A program made the translations under genes and the position numbers. Source: JAYWDA01 sp043747555 (GTDB taxonomy: Bacteria; Bdellovibrionota; Bdellovibrionia; Bdellovibrionales; Bdellovibrionaceae). From it: a stretch of DNA of 52,795 nucleotides. The notes under the pieces were generated by a model. It did no database searches. It saw only the letters and a program-made list of their open reading frames with translations, and had not been told where the DNA came from. Shown one piece after another: positions 34,299 through 43,529 of the stretch. Position 1 is the stretch's first letter. Each line of letters starts with the position of its first letter. The stretch covers positions 1 to 52,795 of the forward strand of contig JAYTOY010000083.1 in the NCBI GenBank assembly GCA_043747555.1. Direction: 5' to 3'.

Positions 34299-35621
34299 AT
34301 GCAAATTTCTGTTTTTGGAACTGGCTACGTAGGCCTTGTGACTGGTGTCTGTTTCGCTGAAATGGGAAATGATGTTATCTGCGCTGATATTGACGCGGCA
34401 AAGATCGCCAAATTGCAGGATGGAATTTCACCAATCTATGAACCAGGCTTAGATGCCTTGATCACCAATAACATCCAAGCCAAACGCATTACTTTTACAA
34501 CGGACCTAAAAGCAGCTGTTAGCAAAAGTGAAATTATTTTTATCGCTGTAGGGACACCCAGTGATGTCGATGGTTCGGCTGATTTAAAATATGTCTTAAG
34601 TGTAGCAGAAACAATTGCTCTGAATATGAACGAGTATAAATTGATCGTCACCAAATCCACTGTTCCGGTTGGAACTTATTTAAAGATCAAAGCTCGGGTT
34701 GAAGAAACATTTAAAAAACGCGGTCAAAGTTTTGCTTTTGATATAGTTTCGAATCCTGAATTTCTACGTGAGGGTTCAGCCATTGAAGATTGCCTAAAAC
34801 CACATCGTGTTGTGGTGGGAGTGGAAAGCGAAAAAGCCGCTGCTATTTTAAAAAGAATCTACGATCCGTTTTTAAAAAATGGCAATCCCTACCTAACGAT
34901 GGATCCGCTTTCCAGTGAAATGACAAAATATGCGGCCAACGCGATGCTGGCCACAAAAATCTCTTTGATGAACGAATTTTCAAGGCTTTGTGATAAAGTG
35001 GGTGCTGATATAGAAAATGTTCGTCGTGGATTGGGCTCAGATCCAAGAATTGGACCGCATTTTATTTATGCAGGTGTAGGTTACGGCGGTTCTTGCTTTC
35101 CAAAAGATGTCCGCGCCTTGATTCATACGGGTCGAGATCGCGACGAGCGTTTGGAAATTTTGGAAAGCGTTGAGAACGTCAACACCCATCAAAGAAAAAA
35201 TTTTTACAGCAAAGTCCAGAAAAAATTAGGCTCATTAAAAGGCAAGACGATTGCTGTCTGGGGAATTGCTTTTAAACCTGGAACAGATGATATCCGTGAA
35301 GCTCCCGCTATGGACTTGATCGAGTGGTCAATGAAAGAAGGTGCTACCGTGCGGGCCTTCGACACCGTAGCAGCGGAAAATGCAAAGATTCACTTTGCCG
35401 GAGCTGCTGCTTTGTCTTTCCATGATGATCAGTATGAAACTTTAAAAGGCTGTGACGCTCTGTTGATTGTAACGGAGTGGAAATCTTTTAGAGAACCTAA
35501 TTTTAAAAAAATGAAAGCGCTTTTAAAGAAGCCGTTGATTTTTGATGGTCGCAATATTTATACACCGGCCGATGTTGTGGACATGGGTTTTGAATATATT
35601 TCTGTGGGACGACCCTCTTAA
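34299..35621 (+). CDS. ugd: UDP-glucose 6-dehydrogenase
   Basis: ATG 34299, behind a GAGGAG site, gives 440 aa. The NAD site is VFGTGYVGLVTGVCFAEMG; other landmarks are FIAVGTPSDVDGSADL, STVPVGT, NPEFLREGSAI and the catalytic Cys loop GYGGSCFPKDV. This is the UDP-glucose dehydrogenase branch rather than WbpA/WecC. It makes UDP-glucuronate, the substrate of the overlapping decarboxylase gene (TAATG). Some relatives act on UDP-GlcNAc, so a WbpA-like role is not excluded. Confidence 0.9.
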   Translation: MQISVFGTGYVGLVTGVCFAEMGNDVICADIDAAKIAKLQDGISPIYEPGLDALITNNIQAKRITFTTDLKAAVSKSEIIFIAVGTPSDVDGSADLKYVLSVAETIALNMNEYKLIVTKSTVPVGTYLKIKARVEETFKKRGQSFAFDIVSNPEFLREGSAIEDCLKPHRVVVGVESEKAAAILKRIYDPFLKNGNPYLTMDPLSSEMTKYAANAMLATKISLMNEFSRLCDKVGADIENVRRGLGSDPRIGPHFIYAGVGYGGSCFPKDVRALIHTGRDRDERLEILESVENVNTHQRKNFYSKVQKKLGSLKGKTIAVWGIAFKPGTDDIREAPAMDLIEWSMKEGATVRAFDTVAAENAKIHFAGAAALSFHDDQYETLKGCDALLIVTEWKSFREPNFKKMKALLKKPLIFDGRNIYTPADVVDMGFEYISVGRPS

Positions 35622-36688
35622 TGTCTGATCCAACATTTGCCCTCGGGAAAACTGCATTAGTCACTGGCGCCGCCGGCTTCCTTGGCAGCCACCTCTGCGA
35701 AAAGCTGTTAAAAGCGGGCTATTTTGTTGTTGGAATCGATAACCTTTGCACGGGAATGCAAAGCAACGTCACTGAATTAAACGCCATAGCTGAAAGTGTT
35801 TCCAATCATGATAAGACGGGCTCATCATGGTCGAAAGGTTTTAAATTTGTTTTTATCAATGCAGATGTGACAGCTGACTGGACATGGAAAAATCAAATTC
35901 CTGGCGAATGGTTAGAAAACTTAAGTTATGTTTTCCATTTCGCCTCCCCTGCTTCACCGCCCTTGTATCAGAAACTCGCCTTTGAAACGATTAAAGTGAA
36001 TACAGTAGGGCTTGAGAAAGCCTTGTACTTTGCAAAAGATCATCAGGCTCGGCTCATTTTTGCATCGACCAGCGAAATTTATGGAGACCCCTTAACCAGT
36101 CCTCAAGGGGAAACTTATTGGGGAAATGTGAATTCGTTTGGCCCTCGGTCTTGTTATGATGAATCCAAACGTCTGGGCGAAACTTTGATTTTTGAATTTA
36201 ATAAAAAATATGGCGCAAAACATGGACTGGTGCGAATTTTTAATACCTACGGTCCTCGCATGAATCCGACCGATGGCCGTGTCGTCATTAACTTTTTAAT
36301 GCAAGGATTGAAAGGTGAAAATCTAACTGTTCATGGGGACGGGAAACAATCTAGGTGTTTTTGTTACGTTGATGACTTAATTGCAGGAATCTGGAGCTAT
36401 GCTCAAAAAGATTTATTTGAACCCATCAATATTGGCAGCGAATTTGAATTCTCAGTTCTAGAGCTTGCTCAGAAAGTTCAAAAAATATTTGCAGATAAAA
36501 ATTTAAAAATTGAATTTATAGGGCGACCGACAGATGACCCACAAATTAGAAGGCCGGATCTGACGAAAGCTCAGGCCTATTTGGCTCCTTGGAAGTCGGC
36601 AATTCCACTTGAGGTGGGTTTGGTTCACTTATTAAACTGGCTAAAGAATGATCTGGTTGATTTAGACTTTAAAAATTTGCCGATTTAA
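35621..36688 (+). CDS. UDP-glucuronate decarboxylase (UDP-xylose synthase)
   Basis: The 355-aa extended SDR has the NAD loop LVTGAAGFLGSHL, a DNLCTG loop, ASPASPPLY (UXS-specific), STSEIYGDP and GPRSCYDESKR with the Tyr-Lys pair. GRVVINFLMQGLKG follows. It converts UDP-glucuronate to UDP-xylose, so together with the overlapping dehydrogenase the cluster makes a pentose donor. The stop lies 20 bases inside the 3' end of the convergent acyl-CoA dehydrogenase gene. A dTDP-glucose dehydratase is unlikely because the characteristic GNVN-GPRSCYDE pattern is UXS-type. Confidence 0.88.
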   Translation: MSDPTFALGKTALVTGAAGFLGSHLCEKLLKAGYFVVGIDNLCTGMQSNVTELNAIAESVSNHDKTGSSWSKGFKFVFINADVTADWTWKNQIPGEWLENLSYVFHFASPASPPLYQKLAFETIKVNTVGLEKALYFAKDHQARLIFASTSEIYGDPLTSPQGETYWGNVNSFGPRSCYDESKRLGETLIFEFNKKYGAKHGLVRIFNTYGPRMNPTDGRVVINFLMQGLKGENLTVHGDGKQSRCFCYVDDLIAGIWSYAQKDLFEPINIGSEFEFSVLELAQKVQKIFADKNLKIEFIGRPTDDPQIRRPDLTKAQAYLAPWKSAIPLEVGLVHLLNWLKNDLVDLDFKNLPI

Positions 36689-38162
36689 TGGCCATCTCGG
36701 CAACCAAGAAAGATAATTCTCTAGCCCTGAATTCCACTTTATCGTGCTCGCCATTTTTCAGCCAGCCTAGGATCTCTGATAACTTTCCAGGAAATTCAAT
36801 ATTTTTAGCTTTCCAATCTTCAATTAAAATCCAAATTGCATTTTCTTTTTCAGCCGCTCGCAAAAAATCTAAAGATAAGATATTGGTGGTGCCTTCCCAA
36901 ATACTAAACACTTGAGCATCTCTTAATAAAGTCGGAATTCCTGTATCTTCGATATAACCTGCACCCGCGAAAATTTCGACAACCTCAGACACCACTTGCA
37001 TGACTTTTTTTCCAGTGTACAGCTTAACGATCGGAGTTAATGCTCTCAGCATAATTTTTTCATTCTCTGTGGCCTGAAGAGTTTCTTCTTTGCCTAAGAG
37101 TTCAATGACGAAAAATGTTAGTTTAAAACAATCTTCGAATGTTTTCTCTAAACTTTCCATTAAGTTTTGATGCAAGGGGTGGTCGTTTAGTTTTTTTCCG
37201 AAGACAACGCGAACTTTAGAATAACTTTGCGCCCAATCCAAAGCCCGCCGCATTTGGCTCAGGGCACAGACCGAATTATAAAGCCGTGTGATATTTAAAA
37301 TTGAAGATATTTTTTTAACTCCGCCGCCTAAGTCACCCATCAATTCAGCCGGAGTTCCCATGAGGGAAAGTTCAGCCGTCGGCAAGGCCTTCGTTCCTAA
37401 TTTATCTTTTAAGCGATGAATTTCTATATTTTTTAGTTTTCCCTGAGCATCTCGGAGTTCGACATAAAATAAACTAAGTCCTCGGCTGCCTTGTTCGGCT
37501 CCTTCAGGTCGAGCCAGTAACAAAGTCATTTGCGAGGTCGTTGCTGAAGTAAACCACTTGGTTCCACTGATCTGCCATTGCTCATTTTTTTTTGTAGCCA
37601 CTGTTGACGTGCCGCTGACATCACTGCCGCCAGATCTTTCTGTCATCCACTGCCCCGATGTCCAAAATTGTTCGGGATCTCTTGAAGTTAAATGGCGAAA
37701 AGCATTTTTCTTTTGAGCCTCACTCCCGTAAAGCTCAATGGCGCGGGCGGCCCCATCAGTCATAGCTAAGGGGCAAGACACAAAAGCACTTGAGGAATGA
37801 AAAAGGTAAAGGAGTGACATCTGATAAACTCGTGACCAGGGCCCATATTTTTTTTCATAAGCACTTGCGATAATCCCTTCACGAGCCGCCGCGGCCTCGA
37901 GGTTTTTCCAAGCCGCTGATGTTTCGACCTGATCGATTTTTTTTCCCCATGGATTATAAGGGATATGCTGCGGTGGATTTTTTTCAGCCTCTTGGGCCCA
38001 CTGCCACCAGGTCGTAGCCGCAAGCTCTCCAACAAAGTCTAGATGCTTTGTTATTTCATCAGCCATAGCTTGCGGCAGACGCTTTGCCAGGTACTTTTGC
38101 AGATAGAGGTCGCTTTTAAACGTATTAGTAAGAACCGGCGGACTTTGAAAAAAATCTTTCAT
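36669..38162 (-). CDS. AidB-like acyl-CoA dehydrogenase family protein
   Basis: The 497-aa protein is longer than the usual 380-390 aa and matches the AidB-type layout: an N-terminal region (1-160), the FAD/acyl region SGQWMTERSGGSDVSGT, TKWFTSATTSQM, the C-terminal helical bundle and GAGYIEDTGIPTLLRDAQ with IWEGTTNIL (the catalytic-Glu loop). AidB protects against alkylating agents in E. coli and binds DNA; whether this one does is open. It is 69 bases behind the second pstB gene and may belong to that transcript. Confidence 0.8.
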   Translation of the reverse strand: MKDFFQSPPVLTNTFKSDLYLQKYLAKRLPQAMADEITKHLDFVGELAATTWWQWAQEAEKNPPQHIPYNPWGKKIDQVETSAAWKNLEAAAAREGIIASAYEKKYGPWSRVYQMSLLYLFHSSSAFVSCPLAMTDGAARAIELYGSEAQKKNAFRHLTSRDPEQFWTSGQWMTERSGGSDVSGTSTVATKKNEQWQISGTKWFTSATTSQMTLLLARPEGAEQGSRGLSLFYVELRDAQGKLKNIEIHRLKDKLGTKALPTAELSLMGTPAELMGDLGGGVKKISSILNITRLYNSVCALSQMRRALDWAQSYSKVRVVFGKKLNDHPLHQNLMESLEKTFEDCFKLTFFVIELLGKEETLQATENEKIMLRALTPIVKLYTGKKVMQVVSEVVEIFAGAGYIEDTGIPTLLRDAQVFSIWEGTTNILSLDFLRAAEKENAIWILIEDWKAKNIEFPGKLSEILGWLKNGEHDKVEFRARELSFLVAEMAIKSANF

Positions 38163-38231
38163 CCGTTAATTAGAAATTTATTTGGAGAGCCTGTCAAAGA
38201 CATCGGACTAACTGCGTTGAGACATCAAATA

Positions 38232-39011
38232 TTAACCGAAACGCCCGGTGATGTAATTCTCGGTTCGCTGATCACGGGGATTGGTAAAAATTTTTTCGCT
38301 CTCTCCAAACTCTATCAAGTCACCTAGGTACATAAACGCTGTATAATCTGCGCAGCGAGCCGCTTGATGCAAGTTGTGGGTGACGATCACAATGGTCCAA
38401 CGCTTTTTGAGCTCGGTGATTAAATCTTCAATTCTTGAAGTCGACATCGGATCCAAGGCAGAGGTCGGCTCATCAAGGAGTAAAATTTCGGGCTCTGTCG
38501 CTAATGCGCGAGCAATACACAATCGTTGCTGTTGGCCGCCTGACAGAGCCGTTGCAGAACCCTGAAGTCGATCCTTCACTTCCTGCCACAACCCTGCTTG
38601 CTCAAGGGAGTTTTCAACTCGTTCTTGGATAAATTTCTTATTTTTAAAGCCTCGAACTTTTAATCCGTAAGCAACATTTTCATAAATTGATTTTGGAAAC
38701 GGGTTTGGCTTTTGAAACACCATCCCGATTCGCATGCGAATTTCCATAGCATCAATTTGCGGGTCTAAAATATTTACTTTTTCGGGATAAAGTAAAATCT
38801 CGCCATCATAGGTTGAAGCTTTATACAGATCATGCATGCGATTAAAGCATCGAAGCAAAGTCGTCTTTCCACATCCTGAAGGACCAATTAAAGCTGTGAT
38901 TCGATTCTGATAAATAGGTAACGAGATTGACTTGAGGACTTTGACAGCCTTAGCTTGATTTCCATATGAAAAATTAAGGTTTTTTACTTCAGCTCGCAGG
39001 GTCTCTGTCAT
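38232..39011 (-). CDS. pstB: Phosphate ABC transporter ATPase, second copy
   Basis: The 259-aa ABC ATPase has Walker A GPSGCGKTTLLRCFNRMHD, the Q-loop MVFQKPNPFPKSIYENV, the signature ALSGGQQQRLCIARALA and Walker B EILLLDEPTSALDPMS. LRCFNRM and QKPNPFP are hallmarks of PstB. It powers phosphate import through PstA and PstC. It is the last Pst gene, 65 bases after the other pstB, and differs from it over most of its length, so it is an old paralogue rather than a fresh duplication. It may serve a different condition or partner. Confidence 0.93.
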   Translation of the reverse strand: MTETLRAEVKNLNFSYGNQAKAVKVLKSISLPIYQNRITALIGPSGCGKTTLLRCFNRMHDLYKASTYDGEILLYPEKVNILDPQIDAMEIRMRIGMVFQKPNPFPKSIYENVAYGLKVRGFKNKKFIQERVENSLEQAGLWQEVKDRLQGSATALSGGQQQRLCIARALATEPEILLLDEPTSALDPMSTSRIEDLITELKKRWTIVIVTHNLHQAARCADYTAFMYLGDLIEFGESEKIFTNPRDQRTENYITGRFG

Positions 39012-39076
39012 GGGGCGAAGGTAGCACAGTCTTGCAGCCGGCGAAAGTTCAAGTTGGAACTAAAACCAAAGATCTT

Positions 39077-39832
39077 TTAGCCGAAATGGCCAGTGACGTA
39101 TTGTTCAGTCAGCTTTTGTTCGGGATTAGTGAATATTTTTTCTGATTGGCTGCACTCGATTAAAGTTCCCAGATACATAAAGGCCGTATAATCCGAGGAT
39201 CTGGCCGCTTGCTGCATATTATGAGTCACAATGACGACCGAATAATCCTGTTTTAATTCTTGTAAAAGCTCTTCGATATAACCTGTTGATATGGGATCCA
39301 AGGCCGATGTTGGTTCATCCAGTAAAAGCACTTCAGGCTTTACTGCAATAGCTCGAGCAATACAAAGTCGCTGCTGTTGGCCACCTGACAGACTTAATCC
39401 GCTTTGCTTCAGCTTATCTTTCACTTCCACCCAAAGAGCCGCTTTTTGAAGGGCCCACTTCACCCGGTCCGCCAAATCATAGCGAGAAAGCTTTTCATAA
39501 AGGTTCACACCAAACGCCACGTTGTCAAAAATCGACATGGTAAATGGTGTCGGTTTTTGAAAAACCATTCCCACTTTCGACCTTAATCTGATCACATCCG
39601 TCTTAGGATTTAGGATATTGCTGCCATTAATTAATATTTCGCCTTTGATATTTTGTTTAGGATAAAGTTCGTACATGCGATTAAAACATCTTAGTAAAGT
39701 TGACTTCCCACATCCCGAAGGTCCTATAAACGCCGTAATTTTTTTATCATGAATTTCCAAATTAATATTTTTCAGAGCCTGAGTGGCGCCATAGAAAAAG
39801 CTTAAATCTTTAACTTGAATTTTTGAGCTCAC
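39077..39832 (-). CDS. pstB: Phosphate ABC transporter ATPase, first copy
   Basis: The 251-aa ABC ATPase has Walker A GPSGCGKSTLLRCFNRMYE, the Q-loop MVFQKPTPFTMSIFDNV, the signature SLSGGQQQRLCIARAIA and Walker B EVLLLDEPTSALDPIS. It couples ATP hydrolysis to phosphate import. Its start overlaps the pstA stop (ATGA), so this copy is the one tightly coupled to the permease genes. All catalytic motifs are intact in both copies. Confidence 0.95.
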   Translation of the reverse strand: MSSKIQVKDLSFFYGATQALKNINLEIHDKKITAFIGPSGCGKSTLLRCFNRMYELYPKQNIKGEILINGSNILNPKTDVIRLRSKVGMVFQKPTPFTMSIFDNVAFGVNLYEKLSRYDLADRVKWALQKAALWVEVKDKLKQSGLSLSGGQQQRLCIARAIAVKPEVLLLDEPTSALDPISTGYIEELLQELKQDYSVVIVTHNMQQAARSSDYTAFMYLGTLIECSQSEKIFTNPEQKLTEQYVTGHFG

Positions 39833-40674
39833 GTTTTCTGCCTAAACGAAAAACGAGCCAGAATATTTAACACAAGCACAGCTAATGTGATCAAAAGGGC
39901 TCCGGCCCAGGCTAAATGCTGCCAATCTTCATAAGGACTCATCGCAAACTGAAAAATAACGACGGGAAGGTTGGCCATAGGCCTTGATAAACTCGAATTC
40001 CAAAACTGATTATTTAAGGCCGTAAAAAGCAAGGGGGCCGTCTCGCCACTTATGCGCGCAACGCCCAAAAGAACTCCTGTCAGCAAACCTGCTTTGGCGG
40101 CCTGAAAAGTCACCGAAAACGTCACATGCCATTGCGGAGCACCTAACGCTGCGGCGGCTTCCCTTAAACTTTGTGGAATCAGTCGCAACATATTTTCAGT
40201 CGTGCTAACCACAACAGGAATAATAATCACTGCTAAGGCCATCACTCCGGCCCAGCCAGAAAAATGGTGCGAGGGCGCCACCACTACAGTGTAAACAAAA
40301 AAACCAATCACCACCGAGGGCGCCGACATTAAAATACTATTTACAAACCGAATGATTGAAGCCCAACGGCTGTGAGTGCCATATTCCGATAAATAAGTCC
40401 CACCTAAAATTCCTATAGGTGTTCCAATTAATGTTGCGCTTCCAACCATCATAAGACTTCCATAAATTGCATTTAGTAACCCCCCCGCCTGTCCCGGCGG
40501 CGGAGTCATCTCTGTAAAAACGGCTCTAGTCAAAGACGGCAACCCATTTTTTACCAAGGTCCAAAGAATTGCACCTAGGAAAAACAAACCAAAAAGCATT
40601 GCAAAGCAGGCCAAGCTTAAACCAACAATATTTTTAACTTTTCGTTTTAGAAAAAGATATTTTGGTGTCCGCAT
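39829..40674 (-). CDS. pstA: Phosphate ABC transporter permease PstA
   Basis: ATG 40674, sharing bases with the pstC stop (TGATG), gives 281 aa; an upstream in-frame codon at 40728 lies inside pstC. Six membrane helices are visible. The EAA loop that contacts the ATPase reads SLREAAAALGAPQWHVTFSV, and GGTYLSEYG and ISGETAPLLFTALNNQFW are typical of PstA. It forms the inner-membrane channel with PstC. Confidence 0.95.
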   Translation of the reverse strand: MRTPKYLFLKRKVKNIVGLSLACFAMLFGLFFLGAILWTLVKNGLPSLTRAVFTEMTPPPGQAGGLLNAIYGSLMMVGSATLIGTPIGILGGTYLSEYGTHSRWASIIRFVNSILMSAPSVVIGFFVYTVVVAPSHHFSGWAGVMALAVIIIPVVVSTTENMLRLIPQSLREAAAALGAPQWHVTFSVTFQAAKAGLLTGVLLGVARISGETAPLLFTALNNQFWNSSLSRPMANLPVVIFQFAMSPYEDWQHLAWAGALLITLAVLVLNILARFSFRQKT

Positions 40675-41696
40675 CAGCCCAAGGTTCCTTCTTGTTTTTT
40701 TAAATAATAAAGAAGAAGTTTTGCACAACTTAGAACCACGAAAGTGATGATAAATAATATCAGTCCCATTTCAATTAGCGACGCTGTGTAAAGTTCGCCA
40801 ACGGCTTCAGTGAATTCATTAGCTAGCGCCGATGAGATCGTATTTCCCGGCATAAATAAAGAGGGCGAAAGATCATGGGCATTGCCAATCACAAACGTGA
40901 CTGCCATGGTTTCGCCTAAAGCTCTGGCCAGGCCTAGCATAATTCCACCGACGACTCCGATCTTGGTATGAGGCAAGATCACTTTTGAAGCTACTTCCCA
41001 TTTTGTCGCTCCTAAGCCATACGCAGACTCTTTCAACATAGCGGGTACGATTTTAAATGTATCGCGCATCACTGCCGAAATAAATGGAATCACCATAATG
41101 GCTAAAATTAATCCTGCAGTCAGCATACCGATGCCCATCGGCGGTCCTTGAAAAAGTGAACCCAATAACGGAATCGGTCCTAAGTTATCAAGCATCCAAG
41201 GTTGAATATTTTTTGCAAAGAAAGGGGCAAATACATACAAGCCCCACATCCCATAAATAATACTAGGAATAGCGGCCAATAGCTCCATGGCGATTCCCAA
41301 AGGAGCACGCAAAAACACCGGTGAAATTTCAGTTAAAAATAGGGCGATTCCAAAGCTGACGGGCACCGCTACAATCAGTGCAATCATCGAGGTCACGACA
41401 GTTCCATAAATCGCAACCAAACCGCCAAACTGATTGGCGACAGGATCCCATTGGCGAGATGTCAAAAAATTCCAACCAAAAGTTTTTATAGCGGGTTCTG
41501 CTCCAAAATAAAGAGCGGCCAGAATGGCGATTAATATTCCAAGGACTGAAAGGGCAAAAAACTGTGTGACCCGTTCAAATAAAACATCCAGAAACTTATT
41601 TCTACGGATCACAACACTTAAAGGAATTTCCTGCGGGAACCTTTTGGCCGCGCCTTGCAGGAAATTTGACTTTTCTGAACCTGTATTCGGGGCCAA
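40674..41696 (-). CDS. pstC: Phosphate ABC transporter permease PstC
   Basis: The 340-aa protein starts at TTG 41696, supported by a GGAG site 7 bases upstream. It has a longer polar N-terminus, then six helices with AVPVSFGIALFLTEISP, PSIIYGMWGLYVFAPFF, the EAA loop ESAYGLGATKWEVASKVI and LARALGETMAVTFVIGNA. It forms the inner-membrane channel with PstA. The gene is 34 bases after pstS and overlaps pstA by one base. Confidence 0.95.
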   Translation of the reverse strand: MAPNTGSEKSNFLQGAAKRFPQEIPLSVVIRRNKFLDVLFERVTQFFALSVLGILIAILAALYFGAEPAIKTFGWNFLTSRQWDPVANQFGGLVAIYGTVVTSMIALIVAVPVSFGIALFLTEISPVFLRAPLGIAMELLAAIPSIIYGMWGLYVFAPFFAKNIQPWMLDNLGPIPLLGSLFQGPPMGIGMLTAGLILAIMVIPFISAVMRDTFKIVPAMLKESAYGLGATKWEVASKVILPHTKIGVVGGIMLGLARALGETMAVTFVIGNAHDLSPSLFMPGNTISSALANEFTEAVGELYTASLIEMGLILFIITFVVLSCAKLLLYYLKKQEGTLG

Positions 41697-41730
41697 CGAG
41701 TCTCCGTTTTAATCTTACACTACTACAGAA

Positions 41731-42774
41731 TTATGGCACAAAAACAGCTGCTCCGTCTTTAGACTTAATTTCCGCTTTCCAGTTCTTTTCAATTAAAGCT
41801 GTGATCTTCGTTGGAAGAACCACATAATGCAGCTCTTCAGCCATGCCCTGGCCCTTGCCATAGGCCCATTGGAAGAACTTTAAAGTGGCTTTTGCTTGCT
41901 CAGGCTTTTCCTGCAACTTATGCATTAAAACAAAAGTTGATCCGGCGATGGGCCAGCTATTTTTTCCTGGAGCATCTGTTAAAATTAAATAAAAATCTTT
42001 TGCTTTTTCCCACTCAGCACCGGCCGCAGCGGCCTTAAAAGTCTCGGCTTTAGGTTCAACAAATTGACCTGCTTTGTTTTTCATTTGCACGGAAGCCATT
42101 TTATTTTGCAAAGCATAAGCGTATTCGACATAGCCAATGGAACCGTCAATTTGCTTCACATAAGAAGCGACGCCCTCATTACCTTTACCACCGACTCCAG
42201 CTGGCCAATTAACAGCTGAGCCTTCACCAACTTTTGTTTTCCAGTCAGCACTGACTTTTGAGAGATAATTTGTCCAAATAAAACTGGTGCCAGAACCATC
42301 GGATCTGTGCACAACAGTGATGGCTTGATCAGGCAGTTTTAAACCTTTGTTTAAAGCTGTGATCGCAGGATCATTCCACTTTTTAATTGTTCCTAAAAAG
42401 ATATTAGCCAAAAGATCGCCCGTTAGTTTTAATTGCCCTGTAGTCATCCCGGCTACATTTAAAATTGGAACAACTCCGCCATTGATCACCGGAAATTGAA
42501 TCAGGTTGTCTTTTGCTAAATCTTCAGTTTTTAAAGGCATATCGGACGCACCGAAATCAACCGTTTTACCTTGGATTTGCTTAATCCCGCCACCGGATCC
42601 AATCGATTGGTAGTTGACTGAATTGCCAGTTTCTTTTTTATAAGCATCAGCCCATTTTGAAATCAGGGGATACACAAATGTTGAACCAGCGCCAGTCATC
42701 TCTGTCGCGTTAGCGATTGCTCCAGAAAAAATACTGAACGAGGCGACCATTAAAAAACTTTTTGTCAATTTCAT
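41731..42774 (-). CDS. pstS: Periplasmic phosphate-binding protein PstS
   Basis: The 347-aa protein has a signal peptide (MKLTKSFLMVASFSIFSGAI, cleavage after ANA). The mature start MTGAGSTFVYPLISKW, then SIGSGGGIKQIQG, DFGASDMPL and HRSDGSGTSFIW contain the residues that bind phosphate in this family. A strong AAGGAG site precedes the ATG. It hands phosphate to PstC/PstA. In the 110-base leader I saw no convincing Pho box, so PhoB control is not evident from the sequence. Confidence 0.96.
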   Translation of the reverse strand: MKLTKSFLMVASFSIFSGAIANATEMTGAGSTFVYPLISKWADAYKKETGNSVNYQSIGSGGGIKQIQGKTVDFGASDMPLKTEDLAKDNLIQFPVINGGVVPILNVAGMTTGQLKLTGDLLANIFLGTIKKWNDPAITALNKGLKLPDQAITVVHRSDGSGTSFIWTNYLSKVSADWKTKVGEGSAVNWPAGVGGKGNEGVASYVKQIDGSIGYVEYAYALQNKMASVQMKNKAGQFVEPKAETFKAAAAGAEWEKAKDFYLILTDAPGKNSWPIAGSTFVLMHKLQEKPEQAKATLKFFQWAYGKGQGMAEELHYVVLPTKITALIEKNWKAEIKSKDGAAVFVP

Positions 42775-42891
42775 GAATTCTCCTTGTTGGAAACTGCTTT
42801 AGTTTTAAAGCTAGGTCTGAAAACCTACAAGATGCTTTGACGACCCAAACACAATCCTAACATTGAAGGATTTTCAATTTCCATTTGCGTC

Positions 42892-42917
42892 AAAAAAAGA
42901 GGGTCTGTCGACCCCTC
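42892..42917 (-). terminator. Intrinsic terminator after dps
   Basis: On the minus strand GAGGGGTC-GACA-GACCCTC (one bulged base) is followed by a run of seven T's (plus-strand A's at 42892-42898). It lies 37 bases past the dps stop and ahead of the pstS promoter region, so it isolates the two units. Confidence 0.8.
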
Positions 42918-42953
42918 ATTGATAAACTTAATTTTGAATTCAGTTTAGGCTGC

Positions 42954-43433
42954 TTACTTACTAAGCATACTTCGAAGCATCCAAGCTGTTTTTTCGTGAA
43001 CCTGCAGACGTTGAGTCAGAAGATCCATCGTAGCTTCATCATGGGCCTCTTCAGCTGCTGGAATTAAGGCGCGAGCCGTTCTGCAAACAGCTTCATTGCC
43101 CGATACTAATTCTTGAATCATTTTCTCGGCAGCGGGAACTCCTTCTGTCTCAGGAATTGTCGTTAATTGACTGAACTCTTTGTACGACCCAGGTGCAAAA
43201 CCGCCCAAGGCTCGAATTCTTTCAGCCACTGTATCAACGGCTGTCCAAATCTCAGTATATTGACCTTCAAACATTAAGTGAAGTGTTTGAAACATAGGTC
43301 CCGTGATATTCCAGTGAAAGTGATGAGTTTTAAGGTATAAAGAATAGGTGTCTGCCAAAAAGTGGCTCAGTCCTTTTACGATTTCTTTACGACTTGTTTC
43401 AGTGATGCCAATGTCCATTTTCATATCCTTCAT
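42954..43433 (-). CDS. dps: Dps-family ferritin-like DNA-protection protein
   Basis: The 159-aa four-helix protein carries the inter-subunit ferroxidase ligands with Dps spacing: H40 (HFHWNITG), H52 (LHLMFEG), D67 and E71 (AVDTVAERI). It would form dodecamers that oxidise Fe2+ with peroxide and protect DNA. The N-terminus is short, with Lys at 2, 5 and 16, so DNA binding is possible. A GGAGG site precedes the ATG by 5 bases. A strong terminator follows. Confidence 0.92.
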   Translation of the reverse strand: MKDMKMDIGITETSRKEIVKGLSHFLADTYSLYLKTHHFHWNITGPMFQTLHLMFEGQYTEIWTAVDTVAERIRALGGFAPGSYKEFSQLTTIPETEGVPAAEKMIQELVSGNEAVCRTARALIPAAEEAHDEATMDLLTQRLQVHEKTAWMLRSMLSK

Positions 43434-43529
43434 GAAGCCTCCGCTTATCAGACGAAGTTAGTCGCAAAAAAAATATCTGACAAGACCAGTCCCTCTGCAG
43501 CAAATTTCAGATAAGACGAAAAAATAATT

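Noticed and set aside
42775..42890. Pho box upstream of pstS
   Set aside because: No pair of CTGTCAT-like repeats with 11-base spacing was found.
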